NCBI RefSeq assembly: GCF_031454185.1
Contig: NZ_JAVDQI010000003.1
Location: forward strand, 62,001-126,000
Length of the DNA stretch: 64,000 nt
Direction of reading: 5' to 3'
Origin: Methanococcoides alaskense
GTDB lineage: Archaea; Halobacteriota; Methanosarcinia; Methanosarcinales; Methanosarcinaceae
Both the position numbers and the translations under genes were made by a program. Shown here piece after piece: positions 9,736-19,438 of this stretch. The notes under the pieces are model-generated. The model was given only the letters and a program-made list of their open reading frames with translations. It was not told the origin of the DNA and searched no databases. Position 1 is the first letter of the stretch. Every line of letters begins with the position of its first letter.

Positions 9736-10650
9736 ATGGTAAAAGTCGAGAAATTCATACCAAAGGCTATAGACAGGATCAAGGAACAAGCAAAAGGAAA
9801 GACGATAATCGCACTTTCCGGCGGTGTTGACAGTTCAGTCTGTGCAGTACTTGCATACCGGGCTATTGGAGATGATCTGATACCTATCTACATCGACACA
9901 GGTCTTATGAGAAAAGGTGAGACCAAAAGGATCAAAGAGATCTTTGAGGACATGAACCTGCAGACCATAGATGCAAAGGACCGCTTCCTCAAGGCACTTG
10001 TCGGCATCAAAGACCCTGAAGAGAAGAGAAAGGTTGTCGGAGAGACATTCATTCGTGTCTTTGAAGAGGAAGCACGCATAATAAATGCAGAATATCTCAT
10101 TCAGGGAACTATCTATCCGGACAGGATCGAGTCGGACGGCGGAATTAAATCCCACCATAACGTCGGCGGATTACCAGAACACATCGACTTTAAGGAGATA
10201 ATCGAGCCTATTGATGACCTTTATAAAGATGAAGTGCGTGAGGTCGCCTGGGCACTTGACCTTCCTGAAGAGATATGTGAGAGAATGCCATTCCCAGGAC
10301 CTGGGCTTTCCGTGAGGATAATCGGAGAGGTCACCGAGGAAAAAGTAGATGTCGTACGTGAAGCGAATGCGATCGTAGAGGAAGAGCTCCTTGAGCAGTT
10401 CAAACCATGGCAGACATTTGCAGCCGTCATAGGAAAAGGAACCGGCGTCAAGGGAGATGTACGTGTACATGGCTGGATAATTGCCGTACGCGCTGTAGGT
10501 TCAAGGGATGGTATGACCGCAGAGGCACTTGAACTACCCTGGGAGACCCTCAGGAAGATCGAATCCAGGATCTCCGGCGAGATAGCATCAGTCGCAAGAG
10601 TACTTTACGACCTGTCACCAAAACCACCTGCAACTATCGAGTTCGAGTAA
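9736..10650 (+). CDS. guaAb: GMP synthase subunit B (ATP pyrophosphatase, archaeal two-subunit type)
   Basis: A 304-residue synthetase half of GMP synthase, converting XMP, ATP and ammonia to GMP. The PP-loop SGGVDSS is near residue 30; the XMP-binding PFPGPGLSVRI is near residue 188; the C-terminal dimerisation domain ends with the family-typical KPPATIEFE. The glutaminase subunit is a separate gene, as in most archaea, and is not in this window. The TAA is followed at once by the ATG of the archaeosine gene, implying an operon. Confidence 0.95.
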   Translation: MVKVEKFIPKAIDRIKEQAKGKTIIALSGGVDSSVCAVLAYRAIGDDLIPIYIDTGLMRKGETKRIKEIFEDMNLQTIDAKDRFLKALVGIKDPEEKRKVVGETFIRVFEEEARIINAEYLIQGTIYPDRIESDGGIKSHHNVGGLPEHIDFKEIIEPIDDLYKDEVREVAWALDLPEEICERMPFPGPGLSVRIIGEVTEEKVDVVREANAIVEEELLEQFKPWQTFAAVIGKGTGVKGDVRVHGWIIAVRAVGSRDGMTAEALELPWETLRKIESRISGEIASVARVLYDLSPKPPATIEFE

Positions 10651-11694
10651 ATGTCACTAAATAAAGCCGTATTAGATATACGCGACCGTCAGCGTATAAA
10701 GCCATCATCTAACGATTATCCTGCTGCCGTATGGAGAAGCACAGATCACTGTGACGGAAAGACAGTTGATACACTGACCATCATCTTCAAGACATCGGGC
10801 TGCTGGTGGGGGAAAGCTGGAGGCTGTACAATGTGCGGCTTTGTTTATGACAGTGCAAAGATACCCCCACAACCAGAAGAACTTGAAAGGCAGTTCGATA
10901 ATGCAATGAAGAAGGGCGAGAAGTTTGAAAGTTTCATGGTGAAGATATTTACATCAGGAAGTTTCCTTGATGAAAATGAAGTACCAGCAGAAACAAGAGC
11001 TAACATCCTGAACAAACTGGCAGCCGATGAACGTATCTTTAAGGTACTTGTAGAGAGCAGACCTGAGTTCGTGACAAAGGAAACCCTGAAAGCCTGTAAA
11101 GAAGCACTTGGAAAGACAGCTTTTGAAGTTGCTATCGGGCTGGAGACAAGTTCAGACAATATACGGAAGAATTCCATAAATAAGGGATTCACGTTCGAAG
11201 ATTATATTAAAGCCTCAAATGTGGCAAAGAACAACGATGCGAGCATGAAAGCATATCTGTTGCTAAAACCACCATTCCTGTCCGAAAAGGAAGCATTGGA
11301 AGACATTGTCAAAACTGTCGATGATGTTGCAGATCATGCACAGACCATCTCGATAAACCTATGTAATGTCCAGAATGGTACATATGTGGAACAGCTCTGG
11401 CAAAGGAGCCAATACAGAACACCATGGCTTTGGAGTATCGTTGAGATCCTTAAACGTACAAAACAACGCCATCCTGACCTGGTCATAACTTCCGACCCCG
11501 TGGGCGCAGGTTCAAAACGTGGCCCTCACAATTGCAAGATATGCAGCAGGGATATTTCAGATGCAGTACATCTGTTTTCACGCACCCAGGACCTGAAGGT
11601 ACTCGAAGGACTGACATGCGATTGCAAACAGACGTGGAAAAAAGTGCTCGAACTTGACGATTTTACCTATGGCAGTCCGATACTTGACAGATAA
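10651..11694 (+). CDS. Archaeosine biosynthesis radical SAM protein RaSEA
   Basis: A 347-residue radical SAM enzyme. The cluster motif is of the spaced kind seen in RaSEA: cysteines in SGCWWGKAGGCTMCGF, near residues 50-63. Family knowledge: RaSEA works with ArcS to turn the lysine-modified preQ0 at tRNA position 15 into archaeosine. A C-terminal CxxC...CDC set (residues about 293-330) may bind a metal. It follows guaAb with no gap, linking tRNA modification and purine synthesis on one message. Confidence 0.9.
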   Translation: MSLNKAVLDIRDRQRIKPSSNDYPAAVWRSTDHCDGKTVDTLTIIFKTSGCWWGKAGGCTMCGFVYDSAKIPPQPEELERQFDNAMKKGEKFESFMVKIFTSGSFLDENEVPAETRANILNKLAADERIFKVLVESRPEFVTKETLKACKEALGKTAFEVAIGLETSSDNIRKNSINKGFTFEDYIKASNVAKNNDASMKAYLLLKPPFLSEKEALEDIVKTVDDVADHAQTISINLCNVQNGTYVEQLWQRSQYRTPWLWSIVEILKRTKQRHPDLVITSDPVGAGSKRGPHNCKICSRDISDAVHLFSRTQDLKVLEGLTCDCKQTWKKVLELDDFTYGSPILDR

Positions 11695-11711
11695 AGCCAA
11701 AAACAGATGAG

Positions 11712-11734
11712 AGGACACCCTTATTCGGTGTCCT
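11712..11734 (+). terminator. Hairpin between convergent RaSEA and argB
   Basis: A perfect 8-bp stem (AGGACACC / GGTGTCCT) with a 7-base loop lies just after the RaSEA gene. Its loop contains the argB stop codon. It may end or protect the 3' ends of both convergent transcripts; there is only a weak T-run. Confidence 0.4.
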
Positions 11735-12611
11735 TATACACCATCGTACCAATACCCTGATCAGTGAAAAGCTCCAGCAATGCTGAATGGGATATGCTGC
11801 CGTCGATGATGTGGACACGACCTACGCCTCCTTCAACACTTGCTTTTGCACTTCTCATCTTCGGGATCATACCGCCACCGATAATACCATCTTCTATCAG
11901 TTGTTCAACTTCATCCACACCGATACGGGATATGCGTGTTGAGATATCGGACTGATCTCTGAGAACACCAGGCACATCGGTCATAAGTATCAGTTTCTTT
12001 GCATTCAGAGCATCTGCAAGATCTCCTGCAACCGTATCAGCATTGATGTTAAGGGCATTGCCCTCTGAATCCATTGCAATTGGAGATATGACTGGGATAT
12101 AATCATTCGCTATCACTATATTGATGATCTCCGGGTCGATTATCTCAGTATCCCCAACCCAGCCAAGATCAACATCGTGTTCAACCTCTTCTATCAGAAT
12201 TCTCTGTGTGGGCTTTTTCTTTGCCAATATCATATTCCCATCTTTTCCAGAAAGACCGACACCTTTTCCGCCATGTTTACTTATAAGGGAAACTATGCGG
12301 GTATTGATATTTCCAACAAGTACCATCCGAGCAATTTCCATGGTCTCATCATCAGTTATCCTCAACCCACCCACAAATTCTGATTTTTTGCCCATGCGTT
12401 CCATCTTTTCGGTTATTTCCGGTCCACCGCCATGAACGATCACAGGATGAATACCGACAAAACGCAGGAGGACAATATCCTGGATAATATCACTCATTAC
12501 CTGAGGATCGACCATGGCATGTCCACCTACTTTGACGACCATAACAGAATCGTGGAATTCCCTTATGTAAGGAAGTGCCTCGATCAACACATTCTCTCTT
12601 TTTCCTGTCAT
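11721..12611 (-). CDS. argB: Acetylglutamate kinase
   Basis: A 296-residue amino-acid kinase for the second step of arginine synthesis. KVGGHAM is near residue 27, the glycine loop HGGGPEI near 60, and NINADTVAGDLA near 191, all as in ArgB. I chose the ATG at 12609-12611; a TTG three codons upstream is also possible. A GNAT gene of the N-acetylglutamate synthase type lies about 3 kb away (15791-16243) and could supply its substrate. Confidence 0.95.
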   Translation of the reverse strand: MTGKRENVLIEALPYIREFHDSVMVVKVGGHAMVDPQVMSDIIQDIVLLRFVGIHPVIVHGGGPEITEKMERMGKKSEFVGGLRITDDETMEIARMVLVGNINTRIVSLISKHGGKGVGLSGKDGNMILAKKKPTQRILIEEVEHDVDLGWVGDTEIIDPEIINIVIANDYIPVISPIAMDSEGNALNINADTVAGDLADALNAKKLILMTDVPGVLRDQSDISTRISRIGVDEVEQLIEDGIIGGGMIPKMRSAKASVEGGVGRVHIIDGSISHSALLELFTDQGIGTMVYKDTE

Positions 12612-12770
12612 TAGGTACAATAAAGATTATACATCGTATAAAGCTTTTTGATTTAAGGAACGTAAAAGAGAGCAAAATAAAGATTGAAAAACAGGTCTAA
12701 AGGAATTATCAATAAAATTCAAAAAGAAGAACTTGCAGGTTCGAGTCAGAACCTACAACAATTGAAAATA

Positions 12771-13067
12771 TTAGACCGTTTCCAGTTTGATTATGCCTGG
12801 TTTTTGTTTCTTTACGAATGGCTTGTTGATCTTGTCAGGCATCCAGTCAGGTTTGTTCTTTGGTGCAGCGACCATTTCTTTCCAACCCACGAAAACATGG
12901 ATCTTCTTGGTGCCGCGCTCACGAAGCATGATATTTTCTGGCTTCTTTTTGGTACCCTTGCCCCTGTTAGCAACTTTAAGAGCTGCCTGACGTGGCTGTT
13001 TACCCGTGAATACGCCGCTTTCATTGCCTTTTTCGTCTCGTAACACAAAGTTTCTTGTTTCAGACAT
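12771..13067 (-). CDS. Chromosomal protein MC1 (DNA-binding, bending)
   Basis: A 98-residue basic protein matching methanogen chromosomal protein MC1, a monomeric chromatin protein that bends DNA sharply. Recognisable stretches are the N-terminal NFVLRDEKGNESGVF, the central KVANRGKGTKK and the C-terminal KPDWMPDKINKPFVKKQ. The length is normal. A good GGTGA ribosome binding site lies upstream of the ATG. The AT-rich upstream region suggests strong expression. Confidence 0.95.
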   Translation of the reverse strand: MSETRNFVLRDEKGNESGVFTGKQPRQAALKVANRGKGTKKKPENIMLRERGTKKIHVFVGWKEMVAAPKNKPDWMPDKINKPFVKKQKPGIIKLETV

Positions 13068-13374
13068 TTTATCACCTTACTAACCCGATATCGGTTATAG
13101 GTAGTTGTACTTACGAAATATAAATAGTTTTCTTTTAATGTTGCCTTTTGATTATGATTTTGGATGTGAAATAGCCCGACAAGCACATTTATAGAACAAA
13201 AATGATATCAAATCAAATATAAATATGAAATATATATAAATATATTAGCAAGTGTTGCGCCTGATAAAATACGACCATATAACAAAACATTTACATGCAA
13301 TGAATATGTTTGTGTTGGTTACTATTCAATAATAGATACGATCATTTAATTAATTCTTGTTCGAGGTTATAAAT

Positions 13375-14328
13375 ATGGAACTTCCAATTGCGCAATTTCC
13401 TGATGTCCAGGCAAACAGACCAAAAATACCCATCAATCTTACACGTGTGGGTGTTACCGGAGTTAAAAAGCTTGTTGAGATAAAGAGAAAGGACAAGCGT
13501 CCAATCGTACTAATCTCAACCTTTGAGATCTTTGTGGACCTACCTTCTGACCGTAAAGGTGCAAACCTTTCACGTAACTTCGAAGCTATGGATGAAGTCC
13601 TTGAAAAAGCTATCAACCTACCTGTCTATGAGATAGAGGAACTCTGTAATGATGTTGCTAAAAGCCTTCTTAGGCGCCATGAATACGCCACTCGTTCAGA
13701 AGTACGTATGAAGAGTGAATATGTTGTCAAAAGGGAAGCGCCATCTACAAAAATGAAATGTCAAGAAGTAGTGGACATATTTGCAGAAGCGACCGCAACA
13801 AGACTTGAAGAAGGGGAGATCGCTGTCAAGAAACTCATTGGAGCCGAGGTCGTTGGCATGACAGCATGCCCATGCGCACAGGAAATAATGAGGGACAACG
13901 CAAAAACTGCACTCCGGGAACTTGGGGTAGATCTTGAGACCGTCATGAACTTCCTGAACAAAGTTCCAATGGCTACCCACAACCAGAGAGGACGTGGAAT
14001 TATCTCCCTCGAGGTCAGCGGTGACGTTGATGTCTCCCTTGAGACCATCATCAAGATCATTGAGAGTTCCATGAGTTCAAGCATCGTAGAGCTCTTAAAG
14101 CGCTCAGATGAAGCAATGGTAGTTGAAAGAGCACACCAGAACCCTAAGTTCGTGGAAGATTGTGTCAGAACAATGGCACAGAATATAGTCAGTGAATTTA
14201 CCCATGTGCCTGACAGTGCACTCGTTACCATTAAGCAGATCAATGAAGAGAGCATACACAGACATAATGCATTTGCAGAAAGAGTTGCCCTTCTCGGTGA
14301 TCTCAGAGATGAGATAAAAAATAATTGA
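13375..14328 (+). CDS. mptA: GTP cyclohydrolase MptA (Fe(II)-dependent, type IV)
   Basis: A 317-residue enzyme that opens GTP to 7,8-dihydroneopterin 2',3'-cyclic phosphate, the first step of methanopterin synthesis. The N-terminal LPIAQFPDVQ, the metal-binding TACPCAQE (near residue 165) and the His-rich THNQRGRG (near 201) are visible. The ATG at 13375 is preceded by GAGG with good spacing; an in-frame TTG 6 codons upstream is less likely. It is followed after 12 bases by the DUF2098 gene. Confidence 0.95.
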   Translation: MELPIAQFPDVQANRPKIPINLTRVGVTGVKKLVEIKRKDKRPIVLISTFEIFVDLPSDRKGANLSRNFEAMDEVLEKAINLPVYEIEELCNDVAKSLLRRHEYATRSEVRMKSEYVVKREAPSTKMKCQEVVDIFAEATATRLEEGEIAVKKLIGAEVVGMTACPCAQEIMRDNAKTALRELGVDLETVMNFLNKVPMATHNQRGRGIISLEVSGDVDVSLETIIKIIESSMSSSIVELLKRSDEAMVVERAHQNPKFVEDCVRTMAQNIVSEFTHVPDSALVTIKQINEESIHRHNAFAERVALLGDLRDEIKNN

Positions 14329-14340
14329 TGTGAGGAACAA

Positions 14341-14652
14341 ATGAACGAAGTGCCCGAAAACGTTGATATCGATGGCAAGCCAATAAACGTTGGCAGCAAT
14401 GTACGCTATATCAATACCGACACCATCGGAGTGATAGAGGAGATCATGACCGATGACGAAGGTACCTGGGCACTTCTTGATTCCACACAATTATATTACA
14501 GGATCGATACCCTGCAAATAACTGAAAAGGTATCGACCAGAGGAAAGGAACACGTCCTTACAGAAGAGGAAACAAAGGAGCTTATTAAAGCGCGTACCGA
14601 AGCAGATCCGGAAAAAGTAGAAGAAGTTTTCCAGGCAACCGGAGGCGGTTGA
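14341..14652 (+). CDS. DUF2098 family protein
   Basis: A 103-residue protein recognised as DUF2098, a small family of methanogens. The N-terminal half (NVGSNVRYINTDTIGVIEEI) looks like a small beta-barrel; the C-terminus is charged and helical. GTGAGG just before the ATG serves as ribosome binding site. Its position 12 bases after mptA implies cotranscription and possibly a role near methanopterin metabolism, which is inference. Confidence 0.75.
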   Translation: MNEVPENVDIDGKPINVGSNVRYINTDTIGVIEEIMTDDEGTWALLDSTQLYYRIDTLQITEKVSTRGKEHVLTEEETKELIKARTEADPEKVEEVFQATGGG

Positions 14653-14786
14653 TAACTCCGATCACCACCCGGTTTTGTTCTTCTGGAGCGCTCGTTCTTT
14701 TCACTAAGCTCAAGAGAACTAAATTTAATACTCTTTTACATATTATTAGCATCTATTCTAACACTTTTTGGTACAAGACCAGTGCA

Positions 14787-15716
14787 TTACTGATCAAGTA
14801 GTGTCAATGATCTTATCCACTCACCTTTAGGCTCCCTTGAGGTCCCCACTACAAGTCTTTTAATGTCGCCCACCTGTTCAACTACGCCCTGTGCTTCGAT
14901 TAATTCCCCTTTTAGGGCCTGACCGGCATAGGTGTGAGTGTATGAAAGGACATGGTCGATCTCATCGTGGTCGATCTTGTAGATGGAAGGGTTATCGAAT
15001 GCCAGTTCTGCATCGGTGACCATTGCTTCTATTTTTGCAGTACCGATGTCTTCGCCGCGGGAGATTGGCGAACTTATCTGATCCCAGTCTCGAACGAAAA
15101 GGAGATCAAAATATGTGCCACCGACCATCCCCCTGTTGCCCTTGCGTTTTTCGTGTAGAACGAATTCTTCAAAAGATATCTCAGGGATACGTTTGTTGTA
15201 AATGCGACGCCACATATCCTCATCAATATCCTCAATGAATCCGCCCTTTGCCTTTGCAACTGCAATAGCATCCCTTGCCTTGAACCAGTCCTTGCCATAT
15301 ACAACAAAATCAACATCGGACATATCGTTCTGCAAGCCAGGAAGTAAAGAGCCGGTAACACCCATCTTTTCAATCGGGATACCGGCTGCATGCAATACTT
15401 CATAGACGGCTTTTACCCTCTCATCCTTTTTTATGAGTTCTGGAATAGGGTCTGAAGGATGGAGAATGACCTTTACCTGATCATCAGGAACTACGTGGAC
15501 ATCCTGAACCCATTCAGGTCTGTTATTACGCATAAAATCAAAAGCAACATCGAAATCATATTTGCGATAATTCATCCCATTGAGCTGACGGTCCCCGGTC
15601 TCATCGGGCACATATCTTAGCACACACCTGACACCTTCAGGATGGAAATAGTCTGCAACCGCAAATATCCAGTCGTCTTTGGAAATTATAAAATCTCTGA
15701 TACGTGCTTTGATCAT
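14787..15716 (-). CDS. Predicted nucleotidyltransferase (COG2413-like)
   Basis: A 309-residue protein. The nucleotidyltransferase signature is a G-S-L-L-P-G-L...D-V-D-F pair near residues 122-137 (GSLLPGLQNDMSDVDFVVYG), with the two Asp as metal ligands. The N-terminal 90 residues and the C-terminal 80 residues are family-specific; the latter looks like a small beta-barrel. The substrate is unknown. It is one of the standard orphan nucleotidyltransferases of methanogens rather than a toxin: it is too long for MNT and there is no HEPN partner. Confidence 0.75.
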   Translation of the reverse strand: MIKARIRDFIISKDDWIFAVADYFHPEGVRCVLRYVPDETGDRQLNGMNYRKYDFDVAFDFMRNNRPEWVQDVHVVPDDQVKVILHPSDPIPELIKKDERVKAVYEVLHAAGIPIEKMGVTGSLLPGLQNDMSDVDFVVYGKDWFKARDAIAVAKAKGGFIEDIDEDMWRRIYNKRIPEISFEEFVLHEKRKGNRGMVGGTYFDLLFVRDWDQISSPISRGEDIGTAKIEAMVTDAELAFDNPSIYKIDHDEIDHVLSYTHTYAGQALKGELIEAQGVVEQVGDIKRLVVGTSREPKGEWIRSLTLLDQ

Positions 15717-15790
15717 TATTATCTTCCTGGTTTAGTTAGAGCTAGACAAATGTACTTGGGATTAATAAATGATTACATTGATCAATCGAA

Positions 15791-16243
15791 TTATGAAAGT
15801 TCCAATGAAAGAGCTATTTCGTCACAATCCGGGAACTTATGACATTTGATGCAACCAATCCATATTTTGTGCGGGAGAGTTGCCTTTTCCACACGTTTGA
15901 AATGATTTTTCTCAAAAAAGACAGTTGCATACGTCAATGTGAAGACAGAGGTAGCCCCGAGTTCACGAGCATCATCAAGGCATGCATCTAACAATTGAGT
16001 GCCAATACCTTTTCCCCTATATTCCGGAAGAATAGCAAAGGACAGGATCTCTGCAAGATCAGCCCACAGTACCTGCAAACCACAGCAACCTACAACATCG
16101 CCATCGATATCGTAAACATAGAAATTACGTATGGACTCATAGAGATCACTGACAGAACGATGGAGCATCAGCTCCTGCTTTGCATAAAAACTTATGATGC
16201 TCTTGATAGCATCAACATCCTTCAATGTGGCTTTTCTGATCAA
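15791..16243 (-). CDS. GNAT acetyltransferase, ArgA-like N-acetylglutamate synthase
   Basis: A 150-residue GNAT protein with the acetyl-CoA loop PEYRGKGIGTQLL near residue 75. The C-terminal stretch with Cys-x-x-Cys-x-x-Phe-Pro-x-Cys (KIWIGCIKCHKFPDCDE) is typical of the short ArgA-type N-acetylglutamate synthases found in archaea and some actinobacteria. It would start arginine synthesis, feeding the argB product encoded nearby. The assignment to glutamate is by resemblance and context. Confidence 0.75.
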   Translation of the reverse strand: MIRKATLKDVDAIKSIISFYAKQELMLHRSVSDLYESIRNFYVYDIDGDVVGCCGLQVLWADLAEILSFAILPEYRGKGIGTQLLDACLDDARELGATSVFTLTYATVFFEKNHFKRVEKATLPHKIWIGCIKCHKFPDCDEIALSLELS

Positions 16244-16283
16244 AACACAAGCTCCTTAACCTGAAAACAATGTTAAAAGAAAA

Positions 16284-16361
16284 TGGCGGGCGTGAAGGGA
16301 TTTGAACCCCTGATTTACAGCTTAGGAGGCTGCCGCCATATCCTGGCTAGGCCACACGCCC
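16284..16361 (-). tRNA. tRNA-Arg(CCT)
   Basis: A full cloverleaf on the minus strand: acceptor GGGCGTG/CACGCCC, T-arm with GGTTCAAATCC, anticodon loop CTCCTAA giving anticodon CCT, which reads AGG. The 3' CCA is encoded (TGG at 16284-16286 on the plus strand). It stands alone. Confidence 0.95.
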
Positions 16362-16601
16362 TCTAGTAACCCCTGTAATGTCAATCAATATTTTAAATCT
16401 ATTGGTCAAAATGCATTGCAACAGAAAGATAGGCAAAATGATGAGCAGAGCTATCCGGATGTGATAATATCGATACGAAAAAATAAAACGGTAGAAATGC
16501 TTTTATGATAAAGTTATAAAAAACAGATTTTTAACAAAACCTATAAATAATATACATCATTATGATGAACTGAGCGAAATGCCCAAATGGAGAGGAGAAA
16601 A

Positions 16602-16805
16602 ATGAAGATAGTACATGCCCAAACCGTTCTTGCAGAAGAACAATTATTAGCATTAAAAGATAAATGCAACAACACATCAACTAAAGAGGCACTTAGCATT
16701 GCAGTAGAACACTATCTGGAATGCGAATACACAGAGATGAACGAAGATATGTGGACAAAGAAACTTGAGAAGATCGTTCAGAAGAAGAAAGAACAGAAGG
16801 CTTAA
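16602..16805 (+). CDS. Small DUF5371-like protein
   Basis: A 67-residue protein starting MKIVHAQTVL, which I recognise as a small conserved family of methanogens (DUF5371-like). It is helical with a charged Lys-rich C-terminus. The start at 16602 is supported by GGAGAGGAG just upstream; the ATG at 16587 would overlap that site. The pattern of a strand followed by two helices resembles ribbon-helix-helix proteins, but a DNA-binding role is only a guess. Confidence 0.65.
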   Translation: MKIVHAQTVLAEEQLLALKDKCNNTSTKEALSIAVEHYLECEYTEMNEDMWTKKLEKIVQKKKEQKA

Positions 16806-16885
16806 ACGTTCTTATTTTTTGTTGTGTGGACCAAAACATAAGTTGTTCACATAGCGAACACTTACTTATTAATTACTTATTATTC

Positions 16886-16952
16886 GGCTTTGTAGAAAAC
16901 CTCTTAATCTTGATTTCCCTGTAGTTAATTTAGGTAAGAGTTCTACAGAGCC
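16886..16952. repeat. 67-bp MITE-like inverted repeat
   Basis: The ends GGCTTTGTAGAA-AACCTCTT and AAGAGTTCTACAGAGCC are near-perfect inverted copies. The outer bases match the element at 3365-3436. It lies between a convergent-free pair of genes in an AT-rich gap (16806-17098) that holds no other feature I can see. Confidence 0.55.
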
Positions 16953-17098
16953 AAAAATTTCTTATTTTAAAAAAAGAGGCAGTTGAAAGAACTGATAGCT
17001 CAAACAAATATTAAATTTTTATACAGAATAAACAATATAGTTATATTTTTATAATTATATCCAATATTTTCCTGCAAATCTATGCAGGATCAGAAATT

Positions 17099-19417
17099 GT
17101 GACCAATACAGACTATTTATATAGATCGTTCTTTAAAAAAAATACAAAAAACGATAGCAAATGCTCATATAAAGTTCGGCAGACAAAAACTCAGAGATCC
17201 ATCATATTCATGTGCTCCACATGTGAAAATTCATCCACATTGAACGATCAGGTCTGTCGTGAACAGATACTTTCAGCACTCCTAAGAGAACCACTTGCTG
17301 AGAGAATTGTCCTTTCCCATCTTTATGAACGTGATTACGAAAGCAAAGAGATGGAGATTCTTTATGAGCTTGCACACTTGCAGGAAACACTTGGGAACCA
17401 TATTGATCTGGACCTTTCGTTCAATTGTCAAAAGGAAACATCTGGAAAATATTGTTCAGATAGAAACAAAAAGTTCAAAGAGATCATCGAAACATCAAAG
17501 AATGACCCTTTCAGATCGATCCGACTTCTCGGAGAACTTAGGGAAGAAGAAGAAGAAGAAGGAAAAGAAGGATCGTATGAACTGAATATTGTAGATGCAG
17601 TTCATGAAGGCGATGAATGTGGCATATGTACAAAACGTTTCCATTCGGTCGTGAACGAGATATGGGAAACAGAAAAGGGATTGAGACGATTCATTGACCT
17701 TGATGAGAACAGTACATTGGACATTGATTATGACCAATTGATAAAACCAAATGTCAGACCGGCATTCTCCACATCAAGGATATACATAGAACCCCCTGAC
17801 CTATCAGAGTTCCTTGAATGTTACGATATTAAACATAAAAACGGAAGAGATCTACAAGTCTCCATCTATGAGATGACAGACCGCCCTGAAAAACTGTACA
17901 TGATAATTCCCAGGGAATATAACCTCGATGCAAATAGTCTTAAAATGGTTGAGAGAGTTCGGAAAAAACTGATACGTTTCAGACCAGATGATATGAATTT
18001 TGCAAACCCTGCTAACTCAAGGGAGTATTTTCGAAGGATCGGAAAGAAGATGCTTGAGGAAGATGCAAGGTCACATAATATCACACTTGCTCCCGCAGAT
18101 GTGAACACTTATTCTGAACTTCTGGCAAAATACACTACCGGACTTGGAATACTTGAAGATATTTTGTCAGATACAAGGGTCACGGATGTTTACATCAATG
18201 CGCCGGCAGACAAAAATCCGGTGCATGTGGTCATCGATGGAGATGAATGTGTCACTAACATATTCCTATCACAGGATGACCTGGACTCCATGGTATCAAG
18301 ATTCCGTGCCATAAGCGGCAGACCTTTTGGAGAAGCTACCCCGATACTCGAGATGGAACTGAAGGAATTCGGCGTCCGTGTTTCTGTCATAGGGGACCCA
18401 TTGAGTGCGAACGGACTTGCGTATGCGTTCAGGAAACATTCCAGAAGACCATGGACACTACCAAAACTCATTGCCACAGGGTCCATATCCCCCCTCACAG
18501 CCGGCCTATTGAGCTTTCTTATGGATGGAGAAACATCCATCCTAGTTGCCGGAGAAGTGGGGGCAGGCAAGACCTCCCTTTTGTCTGCAATGATAATGGA
18601 AATACCACAGAAATACAGGATACTCACCATCGAAGATACCAGAGAGCTGCCTATCGAGGACCTTCAGGAACTGGGCTGGAAGATGCAGGGAATGAGCTCA
18701 CGGTCTTCCATACTCAGCACAAATCTCGAAATTCGACCGGAGGTTGCACTAAGGGCAGCACTGAGGCTTGGAAATTCATCGCTTGTCATAGGAGAGGTTA
18801 GAGGAGAGGAAGTGAAGGTCCTCTATGAAGCGATGCAGATCGGAACTGCAGGCAATTCTGTGCTTGGCACGATCCATGGGGCATCTGCAAGTGCCGTTTA
18901 CGAAAGAATAGTCCATACGCTTGGAGTGCCTGCAGCCTCATTTAAAGCAACAGATGCAGTCGTAGTCTGCACAAACACAAGGATAGGCGGGAGTATGAGC
19001 AAGAAGAAGCGTGTTACCCAGATATGTGAAGTGGTAAGCGGTTGGGATGAAAATTCAGATACAAATGATATTTTTGCAGACATCATGGAATATAACGCTG
19101 CAACAGATTCGCTCATGCCCACAGATATTCTTGACAGAGGACAATCCGAGATTGTCGGGAAGATCGCTCACAAATGGGGCATATCGATAGATACCGCTTC
19201 CCTCAACATCCGCATAAGAGGGAAGATAAAAGAGAAGATGGTAATTGCAGGACAGACCAATTCGGACCTTGTGGAAGCAGAAGCTGTCAGCAAAGCCAAC
19301 AATATGTTCTGGCTCTACATGGACATGGAAAAGAACGATCCAAATGGACCTAATTATGAAAATGTATACCAAAAATGGTCAGATTGGTTTGACAGATATT
19401 CTTCGACCCATATCTGA
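17099..19417 (+). CDS. Type II/IV secretion (archaeal pilus) ATPase, TadA/GspE family
   Basis: A 772-residue protein from a GTG start; the ATG at 17210 (MCSTCEN) is an alternative that removes a Lys-rich, poorly conserved leader. The last ~450 residues are a hexameric secretion ATPase: Walker A GEVGAGKTS near residue 485, Asp box TIEDTRELP near 512, Walker B VIGEVRGEE near 562, His box GTIHGASA near 590. The N-terminal ~300 residues are a less conserved domain with a CxxC-like CGIC near residue 178. It powers assembly of a pilus-like surface structure together with the membrane protein encoded next. Confidence 0.88.
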   Translation: MTNTDYLYRSFFKKNTKNDSKCSYKVRQTKTQRSIIFMCSTCENSSTLNDQVCREQILSALLREPLAERIVLSHLYERDYESKEMEILYELAHLQETLGNHIDLDLSFNCQKETSGKYCSDRNKKFKEIIETSKNDPFRSIRLLGELREEEEEEGKEGSYELNIVDAVHEGDECGICTKRFHSVVNEIWETEKGLRRFIDLDENSTLDIDYDQLIKPNVRPAFSTSRIYIEPPDLSEFLECYDIKHKNGRDLQVSIYEMTDRPEKLYMIIPREYNLDANSLKMVERVRKKLIRFRPDDMNFANPANSREYFRRIGKKMLEEDARSHNITLAPADVNTYSELLAKYTTGLGILEDILSDTRVTDVYINAPADKNPVHVVIDGDECVTNIFLSQDDLDSMVSRFRAISGRPFGEATPILEMELKEFGVRVSVIGDPLSANGLAYAFRKHSRRPWTLPKLIATGSISPLTAGLLSFLMDGETSILVAGEVGAGKTSLLSAMIMEIPQKYRILTIEDTRELPIEDLQELGWKMQGMSSRSSILSTNLEIRPEVALRAALRLGNSSLVIGEVRGEEVKVLYEAMQIGTAGNSVLGTIHGASASAVYERIVHTLGVPAASFKATDAVVVCTNTRIGGSMSKKKRVTQICEVVSGWDENSDTNDIFADIMEYNAATDSLMPTDILDRGQSEIVGKIAHKWGISIDTASLNIRIRGKIKEKMVIAGQTNSDLVEAEAVSKANNMFWLYMDMEKNDPNGPNYENVYQKWSDWFDRYSSTHI

Positions 19418-19438
19418 AATAGAGGGAGTGGAATTCAA

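Noticed and set aside
14787..15716. MNT/HEPN toxin-antitoxin system
   Set aside because: The nucleotidyltransferase is much longer than MNT antitoxins and no HEPN gene is next to it.
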